Assembly: GCA_951800685.1 (NCBI GenBank)
Contig: CATOJY010000037.1
Span: 1-34,341, forward strand
From: an uncultured Lachnospiraceae bacterium
Lineage (GTDB): Bacteria; Bacillota; Clostridia; Lachnospirales; Lachnospiraceae
Direction of reading: 5' to 3'
DNA length: 34,341 bases
Shown here: positions 16,939 to 23,996 of the stretch, piece after piece
Numbering within the stretch: the stretch's first letter is position 1
Layout: each line of letters opens with the position of its first letter
Notes under the pieces: generated by a model
The model's input: the letters and a program-made list of their open reading frames with translations, nothing else
The model's database searches: none
What the model was told of the DNA's origin: nothing
Translations under genes and position numbers: made by a program

Positions 16939-18330
16939 TCATTTCCTGTCAGCTTTCCCTTCGCCGTTGCCCTTCTCCCTCTCCATATTCCTAAATATCT
17001 TCATAAGTACCACCACTGCTGCCACGCACAATACCCATTCTGTAACAGGCTGTGCATAAGGCAGACCATACAGCGGAAACAGATTATTCAACACATACAA
17101 TGCCGGGATCTCCAACACAATCTTCCGAAGCAGTGCAAAGACCAGCGATTTCTCACCCATGCCGCAGGACTGAAAAACTCCCACCGCAATAAAGTCCATA
17201 CACAAAAACGGCAGTTCCAGGCAGAATCCTCTCAAGAACCTCTCCCCATATGCAATGATCACCTCATTACGCATAAACAACGCCGTAATCTTTCCCGCAC
17301 CAAGATAATAGCCTGCCGCCACCACTGCCAAAAAGGACACCGCGATCCTCACCGTAAAAAACAGCGTCTTTTTCATGCGCTTCACATTCCCGCTGGCATA
17401 ATTATAGCTGATCAGCGGCATAATTCCCTGGGACAGACCGAAAGCAATCTGCATGGGAACCATGTTTACCTTCTGCACGATTCCCATTGCCGCCACCGCG
17501 TCAGAACCGTAAGATGCCGTAAAATTGTTTAAAACCGTCATGCCCGTCACATTCAACAGATTCTGTATGGCAGCCGGAATACCCACCCAGCACACCCCTG
17601 CAACCACTTTCCTGTCCAGTCTGAACATCGACGGCCTGATACATACATAAGTATCTCCTCTTTTTCTCCACAGGAAAAAGAAAAAATAGACACAAGCCAC
17701 ACAATTGGAAATCATAGTCGCAAATCCTGCTCCGGCCGCACCCATATCCAATCCAACCGGCAGAACAAAAAAAGGATCCAGGAGAATATTCAGCAGACAT
17801 CCGCTCATGGTTCCAATGCTTGCATGAAGGGAAGCCCCCTCCGCCCGTACCATATAGGCCATAACCACATTTAAGATCGCCGGCACCGCTCCTAAAGATA
17901 CCGTCCATTTCAAATACTGCGCTGTGGCTGCCATCGTTTCCGCATCCGCTCCCAGCAGATGCAGAAGCGGATTGTGGCACACTGTATAAAGAAGTGAAAA
18001 CAACGCCCCTGCCATCAGCGTACAGTAAAACCCAAAGGCAGAACTCCTCCGTACCAGCCCATAGTCTTTGCTTCCCAGCGCGCGGCTCATCATACTGGAA
18101 GTGCCCACCCCAAACAAATTGTTCACCGCGTTAAACGCTAACAATACCGGAGCCGCCAGCGTTACGGCTGCATTCTGCACTGGGTTATTCAGCATTCCTA
18201 CAAAATAAGTGTCTGCAAGGTTATAGATCACCATCACCAACGAACTGAGCACCGTTGGTATGGCCAGTGTCATCACTGCTTTATGTACGGGCATTTCCTC
18301 AAACAAGGCAACTTTCTTCGTATCTTCCAT
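16939..18330 (-). CDS. MATE family efflux transporter
   Basis: Predicted Na+ or H+ driven drug/metabolite exporter of the inner membrane; the substrate is unknown. 463 residues with about twelve hydrophobic segments in two homologous halves. It has the family opening PVHKAVMTLAIPTVLSSLVMVIYNLADTYFVG, the GTSSMMSRALG loop and the second-half repeat with LSQGIMPLISYNYASGN. This set resembles the MepA-like branch common in Clostridia. An AGAAGAGAG site precedes the ATG. It follows spoVAD on the same strand after a terminator, so it is probably transcribed separately. Confidence 0.92.
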   Translation of the reverse strand: MEDTKKVALFEEMPVHKAVMTLAIPTVLSSLVMVIYNLADTYFVGMLNNPVQNAAVTLAAPVLLAFNAVNNLFGVGTSSMMSRALGSKDYGLVRRSSAFGFYCTLMAGALFSLLYTVCHNPLLHLLGADAETMAATAQYLKWTVSLGAVPAILNVVMAYMVRAEGASLHASIGTMSGCLLNILLDPFFVLPVGLDMGAAGAGFATMISNCVACVYFFFFLWRKRGDTYVCIRPSMFRLDRKVVAGVCWVGIPAAIQNLLNVTGMTVLNNFTASYGSDAVAAMGIVQKVNMVPMQIAFGLSQGIMPLISYNYASGNVKRMKKTLFFTVRIAVSFLAVVAAGYYLGAGKITALFMRNEVIIAYGERFLRGFCLELPFLCMDFIAVGVFQSCGMGEKSLVFALLRKIVLEIPALYVLNNLFPLYGLPYAQPVTEWVLCVAAVVVLMKIFRNMEREKGNGEGKADRK

Positions 18331-18513
18331 CTCTCTTCTGCATCCTTTCTTTCGTCAGCTTGCCGGCTGCTGTATCATTTTTATCTCATTCCTGTATCTT
18401 TCCTATATATTAGATCATTGTATCACCATCATGGACATGAAAACCATACCTTTTTCACCATACACCAAAGCTGACTGCCGATCCTTTTCTGACTACAGTG
18501 CCTTCCCTGCCAC

Positions 18514-18551
18514 AAAAAGGACCGTATCCTCCCGCCGATACGATCCCTTTT
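18514..18551 (-). terminator. Intrinsic terminator after spoVAD
   Basis: On the minus strand AAAAGGGATCGTATC pairs imperfectly with GATACGGTCCTTTTT around an 8-nt loop. A run of five T follows and closes the stem. It starts about 17 nt after the spoVAD stop, which supports spoVAD as a single-gene transcript. Confidence 0.7.
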
Positions 18552-18567
18552 CTTTTTCTATACGGAC

Positions 18568-19584
18568 CTAGCCTTCATAATGTTCCAGCACGACTCCGTG
18601 CGCAATCCCTGGAATACTCTGTCCCTCATTGAAGCTGGTCTTACTCAGAAGCGCCCCTGTGGGCATAAAAAGTACCCGGTTCCAAACACCCTCCTCAAGT
18701 TTCTTCAGAATATAAGCTGACAACACCACTGCGCTGCAGCCGCAGCCGGAGCCGCCCGCATTGGTTCCCTGCCGCTCACCGTCGTAAATCTCTATGCCGC
18801 AGTCCATATGCTGCTTCGTGATATCAATCTGTGTCTCCGCCAACAGGTCAAAAAGAAGCTGCTGGCCCACCGTACCCAGATCACCGGTGATAATCTTATC
18901 ATAATAATCCGGCTGCCTGCCGAAATCCTCCAGATGCTGCCGGATTGTGTCTGCAGCGGCAGGCGCCATACAGGCCCCCATATTCATCGAGTCCTTTAGA
19001 CCATAATCTACGATCTTCCCAATGGTGGCGCCTGAGATTACCGCCCTGACCTGGCTGCCAGGCTGCGCCGAGAGCAGAAACGCTCCGCTGCCGGTCACCG
19101 TCCAAGTAGCCGACTTCGGCCGCTGGTTGCCGTAAGCCAAGGGAAACCGGAACTCCTTCTCCGCACTGGCGAAATGACTGGAAGTAATACAGGCCGCCCT
19201 CTCTGCAAACAGCCCTGCCACCGCCATGCTCCCCATCGTCAAAGACAACCCGCAGGTGGAGCAGGCTCCATACAGCCCCACATGGGGAAGCTGGTAGCCT
19301 GACAGCCCGAAACTGCTGGCAATGGACTGTCCCAGCAGATCGCCCGCAAAGACAAGCTGCAGATCTTTTTTCTGAAGGCCGGCTTTCCTAAGCGCAATCT
19401 CCAACGCTTCCTTCTGCAGACTGCTCTCCGCATCCTCCCAGGTTTCTGCCCCAAATTTATCGTCATAGCCAATCTTGTCAAACAGCTGCCCCATCGGTCC
19501 TTCCGCTTCCTTGCTGCCCACAATAGAACCGCTGCTGATGATGTATGGTTTCTTTACAAACTGAAAACTCTGTCTGCCCAGCAT
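18568..19584 (-). CDS. spoVAD: Stage V sporulation protein AD
   Basis: The soluble dipicolinic-acid-binding subunit of the SpoVA channel, located at the outer face of the inner spore membrane. The 338-residue length matches the family. It has the thiolase-like fold, with GLYGACSTCGLSLTMGSMAVAG in the place of the nucleophile elbow and the family blocks FVKKPYIISSGSIVGSKEAEGPMG, GNQRPKSATWTVTGSGA and NAGGSGCGCSAVVLSAY. The ribosome binding site GGAGGAGA is 6 nt from the ATG. It stands alone between a MATE gene and uxuA, with its own sigma-G promoter and terminator; spoVAC and spoVAE are 12.7 and 4.7 kb away. Confidence 0.97.
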   Translation of the reverse strand: MLGRQSFQFVKKPYIISSGSIVGSKEAEGPMGQLFDKIGYDDKFGAETWEDAESSLQKEALEIALRKAGLQKKDLQLVFAGDLLGQSIASSFGLSGYQLPHVGLYGACSTCGLSLTMGSMAVAGLFAERAACITSSHFASAEKEFRFPLAYGNQRPKSATWTVTGSGAFLLSAQPGSQVRAVISGATIGKIVDYGLKDSMNMGACMAPAAADTIRQHLEDFGRQPDYYDKIITGDLGTVGQQLLFDLLAETQIDITKQHMDCGIEIYDGERQGTNAGGSGCGCSAVVLSAYILKKLEEGVWNRVLFMPTGALLSKTSFNEGQSIPGIAHGVVLEHYEG

Positions 19585-19658
19585 TTCCTATCTCCTCCGA
19601 ACTTCTTACAGATTATTTGTATCGTAAACATTTAAGCTGCTAAACTTACCGGTGAAGA

Positions 19659-19688
19659 TAGTATGTATCTTATTCTGTTACTTTATAC
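19659..19688 (-). promoter_or_regulatory. Sigma-G (forespore) promoter of spoVAD
   Basis: On the minus strand GTATA (19684-19688), an 18-bp spacer and CATACTA (19659-19665). This fits the Bacillus sigma-G consensus GHATR-N18-CATWHTA at every position. The predicted start is about 68 nt before the spoVAD ATG. SpoVA genes are known sigma-G targets, so sequence and function agree. Confidence 0.75.
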
Positions 19689-19704
19689 GTCTGATTTACT
19701 CCCC

Positions 19705-20826
19705 TTATGCCTCATTCCTTTGGTGACCGCTTCCTTTTAGACATCCATCTGCATCCAGCTTATCTAACAGATCCCAGATTCCCCACAGATACATGATTCC
19801 CATAGCCCTGTCATACAGTCCATATCCGGGCCTCACATTCCCAGGCCCTTCCTCCCACAGATGTCTGCCGTGATCAGGCCGGATGTACCCTGTAAATCCG
19901 CTGTCATGATATGCCTTCATGATCTCCACAATTCCTGTATCTCCGTCACAGTCCCGATGACTGGCCTCCGAAAAATCTCCATTTGGAAAATGTTTCACAT
20001 TGCGGATATGGGCGAAGGCGATTCTGTCACAGTGCCTGCGTACAATGCTGGCCACATTGTTCTTCGGATTGGCTCCCAGGCTCCCGGAACACAACGTCAG
20101 ACAGTTATACGGATCATCCACCATCTTTAAGAACCTGCTCACCGACGCCTCATCCACCAAAAGACGCGGCAATCCGAAGATATCCCATGGCGGGTCGTCC
20201 ATATGGATTGCCATCCTGATGTCGCATTCGTGACAGACTGGCATAAGTTTTTCCACAAAATACCGCAGGTTCTCCCACAGGTTCTCTTTCGTGATTTCCC
20301 TGTACGCTTCGAACAGCTCATCCAGTTTCGCCATACGCTCCGGCTCCCATCCCGGAAAGGTCATGCCGTTTAAATGCTTCAATATATACTCCGCCATCTC
20401 TTTCGGATCCTCATGAATCTTACCCGCCTCATAATACAGTGCAGTGGACCCATCCCCCACCGGATGGAACAGATCTGTTCGCGTCCAGTCGAACACCGGC
20501 ATGAAATTATAGCAGATCACCTTGACGCCGAAACCGGCCAGATTCCGGATTGTCTGGATATAATTGGCTATATACTGGTCCCGCATCTTCCTTCCGGTCT
20601 TGATGTCGTCGTGCACATTGACCGATTCTACTACATCCATGTTGAAACCGTAAGGCTCCAGCAGCTCCTGCACCTTCGCAATTTCTTCCACCTCCCAGAC
20701 CTCGCCCGGCATCTTATCATGGAGCGCCCAGACAATACCCGTCACCCCTGGGATCTGGCGGATATCCGAAAGTGTAATGTGGTCATTTCCTTCACCATAC
20801 CATCGAAAACACATCTGCATTCCCAT
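19705..20826 (-). CDS. uxuA: Mannonate dehydratase
   Basis: Converts D-mannonate to 2-keto-3-deoxygluconate in glucuronate catabolism. The TIM-barrel protein has 373 residues (family 350-395). Signature stretches are MCFRWYGEGND at the start, YNFMPVFDWTRTDL, the metal-site region IHMDDPPWDIFGLPR, CSGSLG, AHIRNVKHFPNGDF and GYIRPDHGR. AGAGAGGGAG precedes the ATG. No uxaC, uxuB, kdgK or kdgA is nearby; it lies 65 bp after an Sfp-type gene and may be read through from it. If so, the rest of the pathway is elsewhere in the genome. Confidence 0.96.
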   Translation of the reverse strand: MGMQMCFRWYGEGNDHITLSDIRQIPGVTGIVWALHDKMPGEVWEVEEIAKVQELLEPYGFNMDVVESVNVHDDIKTGRKMRDQYIANYIQTIRNLAGFGVKVICYNFMPVFDWTRTDLFHPVGDGSTALYYEAGKIHEDPKEMAEYILKHLNGMTFPGWEPERMAKLDELFEAYREITKENLWENLRYFVEKLMPVCHECDIRMAIHMDDPPWDIFGLPRLLVDEASVSRFLKMVDDPYNCLTLCSGSLGANPKNNVASIVRRHCDRIAFAHIRNVKHFPNGDFSEASHRDCDGDTGIVEIMKAYHDSGFTGYIRPDHGRHLWEEGPGNVRPGYGLYDRAMGIMYLWGIWDLLDKLDADGCLKGSGHQRNEA

Positions 20827-20891
20827 AAAGATCTCCCTCTCTTTATCCTTCTATCTACAAAAAGGCCGAAATACACGGAAAGCAAAAGCTG

Positions 20892-21560
20892 TCAAAGCAT
20901 CACCTGCTCCATATGGGCAGCAGCCTCCTTTGCAGCTTGGAAGCACACCGCAGCCCGATACCCTGGGATATCCCCGTATTCTTTCATAGCATACGTCTCA
21001 TCATCAAAACGCTGCCTTACCTGGATCACTTTCCCCTCCTCCATCACGATAGAGAAGCCATGCAATGGCAGCTGCATCCCTCTTCCTGTCACCTTAAGAA
21101 AACTCTCCTTCATCGTCCAGATGCGGAACATTCTCTGTGTGATCTCCTCCTCATCCTGCGCGTCATACACAAAAGCCAATTCTTCCTCTGTAAAAAAGCG
21201 GTCTGCCACCTTGAGCCGTCCCTGTCTGATGCGCTCAATATCATTACCAACTGGATTCTCCCCTATACTGCACACGGCATACGCTCCCGAATGCGACAAG
21301 GAAAAATAAATCTCCGGATACTCCTTAAACGAAGGCTTCCCCCACTTCCCAAGCACATACTCCATATGCCGTTCCCTAAGCCCATACTCTTTCAGTGCAT
21401 AATCCAGCACAAGCCCCGCTCCCAAGCTCCGGTACTTATCCTTTTCCTGCTTCAACTGTGCAGTCTTTTGCTGTCTGTAGGGCGACAACAAGCGCAGCTT
21501 TTCCTGAAAAAGCGCCTTATCTTCAAACTGCGTCACACCAATATAATATGTGTAGATCAT
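20892..21560 (-). CDS. 4'-phosphopantetheinyl transferase, Sfp type
   Basis: Transfers phosphopantetheine from CoA to a carrier-protein serine. 222 residues, the two-domain pseudo-dimeric length of Sfp rather than AcpS. Family motifs are in order: GKWGKPSF, YFSLSHSGAYAVCSIG, VGNDIERIR (magnesium Asp and Glu kept, Asn where most have Ile or Val) and WTMKESFLKVTGRG. I chose the ATG at 21560 (MIYTYYIG) because GGAAGG precedes it and it overlaps the stop of a 23-codon leader ORF. There is no polyketide, NRPS or fatty acid cluster beside it, so the target carrier protein is unknown. Confidence 0.92.
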   Translation of the reverse strand: MIYTYYIGVTQFEDKALFQEKLRLLSPYRQQKTAQLKQEKDKYRSLGAGLVLDYALKEYGLRERHMEYVLGKWGKPSFKEYPEIYFSLSHSGAYAVCSIGENPVGNDIERIRQGRLKVADRFFTEEELAFVYDAQDEEEITQRMFRIWTMKESFLKVTGRGMQLPLHGFSIVMEEGKVIQVRQRFDDETYAMKEYGDIPGYRAAVCFQAAKEAAAHMEQVML

Positions 21561-21628
21561 AATACTGCCTTCCATGATTCCACTGCATAGAACCGCAAAC
21601 TGCTATTCGGCCAGTTATCCTCATCCAT
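21557..21628 (-). CDS. 23-codon leader ORF coupled to the Sfp-type gene
   Basis: A short frame starting ATG GAT GAG GAT with GAGG 7 nt upstream. It encodes 23 residues, MDEDNWPNSSLRFYAV followed by ESWKAVL. Its TGA overlaps the ATG of the transferase gene (ATGA), the classical arrangement for translational coupling. The peptide has no homology that I recognise and may matter only through being translated. It could also be a remnant of a longer N-terminus. It lies in the 100-bp gap after the helicase gene. Confidence 0.5.
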   Translation of the reverse strand: MDEDNWPNSSLRFYAVESWKAVL

Positions 21629-21660
21629 GATCCTGCCTCACAGAATCGCAGACCCATGCG

Positions 21661-23832
21661 CTACCTTCGGCTGCGGTCATGCGGATATCTGTGCATAGAG
21701 CGCCGTACACGATCGTCCTTGATACTACTGTGATAACATTCCTGGCAGATCGGGAAATCATAATCCCACGGCAGCGCTACGCCGCAGCCACGGCACTTTT
21801 TCTCGAACTGTCCTTTGTCGTCTTCCAGCATCTCTCCGATCACGGACTGTGCCCACTCTCTGTTGACCGCAACCTCTTCCTTGTCAATCTCCCAATTCAT
21901 CCTGCCTGAAAACTGGGTATACAGATCGAGTTGTTTGTAATAGGATTCTAACCCTTCCAGCGTGAAATCCTGAGGCAGCATCGGGCAGTTATGTTCTTGA
22001 TCCGGTTTCTCACAATACCAAAGCCACAGGCGCAGCACTTCTCTGTCCTTGACGTCAAAAGGACAGGTGATCAGGGACAATACGAATTTCCTGTCTTCCA
22101 TATAAGACAGCTTCTTGCGATAGTTCTTAAGATACCGGTATTTCTTCACACTCTCTGTCATAGAGATCTTGTCGTAAAGAGACAGATTCTTCGTTCCCTC
22201 CCAAGCCTCAATGATCTCATCCAACTCCATATCGATATCCAAAAGCACCTCCGGAAATCCCGTTCTGGCCTTAGCCAGCGGCTGCAGAGGTTCCTCCAGT
22301 TTCTTACCGATGTATTCCACGTCCAGCGCAGACTGGACATAACCAACATCATAATAACCATACCGGCCGGCACGGCCGGCAATCTGCCGGATCTCTTCCG
22401 CCTCCAGACGCCGCTTATCCGTACCGTCGAATTTGGTGGTATTCATAAAGACGATCCGGCGGATCGGCAGGTTGATCCCCATACCTATGGCATCTGTCGC
22501 CACCACCACCTGATTCACGCCTTCTGTAAAAAGCCTTACCTGTTCCCTTCTCGTCTGAGGCGGCAGATTTCCGTAGATGACGCTGGCCTTGATCCCTCTT
22601 CCTTCCAGAGTCGCCGCAATCGCCAGCACATTTTTCTTAGAAAAAGCGATTAAAGCGTCTCCTGTCTCTACGTCTTTGCTCATATCAAACCGTTTCGGAA
22701 TAAACTCCAATCTAGTGTTACGTTCATGATAGACCGTCTCATAACTGTCGCCGCACCGCGTGATCATTTTCTCTAAAAGCTGCTGTGCCGTACCGGAACA
22801 GCACACATGAATTTCCTCTGCGCGGATGCCAAGAATAGCCCTCGTCCAGAAGCTTCCCCTGTTTTCGTCCGCCATCATCTGTGCCTCGTCGATCACGGCA
22901 ATATCATAAATTTCCCGGATATCCATCATCTCCACCGTAGATGCCTGCACGAAACTGCCCGGTGTACGGATGGATTCTTCTCCAGTAACCATACTGCAGG
23001 GAATACCCGCCGCCGTCATCCTGTCATAAACTTCTAACGCCAACAGACGCAGCGGTCCTAAGTAAATCCCATGATAGGCCTGCTTTAACCGCTGCAGCGC
23101 CTGGTAAGTCTTACCACTGTTGGTGGGGCCGATATGCAGGATGAAATGGCGGTTCATACCTCTTGCCTCCGGGTATTGTTTCTCCGGCTCCGCCTCCATC
23201 AGCTCCTCAATCCGCTGTCCGACTAGGTACTGCATGTACTCTTCCCTATAGATCTCATAGAGTGATCTGGCACGCAGCAGCATCGGCGCACCCGGCATAT
23301 GCAGAATATCCTCTGGGTTCGCTCCTGCCGCCATCTTATGCAGAAAAGTGATGTCAAGCCTGGCAAGCATGCAAAGAGCGTGTTTATACTTCTTTAACAG
23401 CCGGTTTTCTTTGCCCGCCACCGTGTAACCGATAGATGCCGCCCGCTTATGCAGCTCTTTCATATCAGCCAGCACCTGATGGTTCTCCTGGTTTTTTTTG
23501 CGGGCAATCCGCCGCTCTAACTGCGCAATCTGTTTCTCGCATCCTTTGACAAACCGCCTGTGGTCATTCTCCTCAAACTCCAGAAACGCCTGCAGATAAA
23601 CCATCCATACAGGTTCCGGGATATCTGTTGGGTTCCCTTCCTTTTCCTCTGCTGATACCTGTCCCGTAATTCTATTCTGATCAGCCTGGTCTCTCTTCTC
23701 ATTCTGACCGCTCTGGTTCTCTTGTTTTGTACGTCTTGCATGTCTTCTTGCCATAGTATTCTCTATTCTGTAATCGATCTGCCAAAGATGCGGACCCAGC
23801 GCCATCCGCCTTGCATACCACCGGACTGGCAT
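21661..23832 (-). CDS. SUV3-like superfamily 2 RNA helicase
   Basis: An ATP-dependent helicase resembling eukaryotic mitochondrial SUV3, which works with a 3'-5' exonuclease in RNA decay. 723 residues as read. A charged N-terminal region is followed by the helicase core: Walker A GPTNSGKTYQAL (from 235), LGPLRLLALEVYDR, ASTVEMMD, Walker B VIDEAQMM (313-320), SGTAQ, then ATDAIGMGINLPIRRIVF (445-462) and motif VI QIAGRAGRYGYYD (483-495). SUV3-type C-terminal helices and a Cys4 zinc knuckle (C680, C683, C696, C699) end it. The first 26 residues are uncertain: the ATG at 23832 has a weak site and an internal ATG at 23754 starts MARRHARRTKQ. It is the gene after the GTPase-nuclease fusion, 164 bp away. 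Confidence 0.88.
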   Translation of the reverse strand: MPVRWYARRMALGPHLWQIDYRIENTMARRHARRTKQENQSGQNEKRDQADQNRITGQVSAEEKEGNPTDIPEPVWMVYLQAFLEFEENDHRRFVKGCEKQIAQLERRIARKKNQENHQVLADMKELHKRAASIGYTVAGKENRLLKKYKHALCMLARLDITFLHKMAAGANPEDILHMPGAPMLLRARSLYEIYREEYMQYLVGQRIEELMEAEPEKQYPEARGMNRHFILHIGPTNSGKTYQALQRLKQAYHGIYLGPLRLLALEVYDRMTAAGIPCSMVTGEESIRTPGSFVQASTVEMMDIREIYDIAVIDEAQMMADENRGSFWTRAILGIRAEEIHVCCSGTAQQLLEKMITRCGDSYETVYHERNTRLEFIPKRFDMSKDVETGDALIAFSKKNVLAIAATLEGRGIKASVIYGNLPPQTRREQVRLFTEGVNQVVVATDAIGMGINLPIRRIVFMNTTKFDGTDKRRLEAEEIRQIAGRAGRYGYYDVGYVQSALDVEYIGKKLEEPLQPLAKARTGFPEVLLDIDMELDEIIEAWEGTKNLSLYDKISMTESVKKYRYLKNYRKKLSYMEDRKFVLSLITCPFDVKDREVLRLWLWYCEKPDQEHNCPMLPQDFTLEGLESYYKQLDLYTQFSGRMNWEIDKEEVAVNREWAQSVIGEMLEDDKGQFEKKCRGCGVALPWDYDFPICQECYHSSIKDDRVRRSMHRYPHDRSRR

Positions 23833-23874
23833 CTGACATACCGTATCTGAAAGCAGCTCTCCGCTGCAGAAGAT

Positions 23875-23880
23875 CCTCCT
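23875..23880 (-). promoter_or_regulatory. Unused-looking Shine-Dalgarno AGGAGG before the helicase gene
   Basis: A perfect AGGAGG on the minus strand lies 42 nt before the ATG at 23832. No ATG, GTG or TTG in the helicase frame lies at usable distance, although that frame is open back to about 23910. It may serve a non-standard start codon or be left from an altered start. Confidence 0.4.
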
Positions 23881-23996
23881 AAGTTGATATAGTAATTGAC
23901 AAAAGTAATCGTATCATAAACCAGTCAAAAATACCAGCGGACTGCCATGAACACGCTCTTTTACCGCCGCCATCCTCTTTCTTATCTGATAACCAC

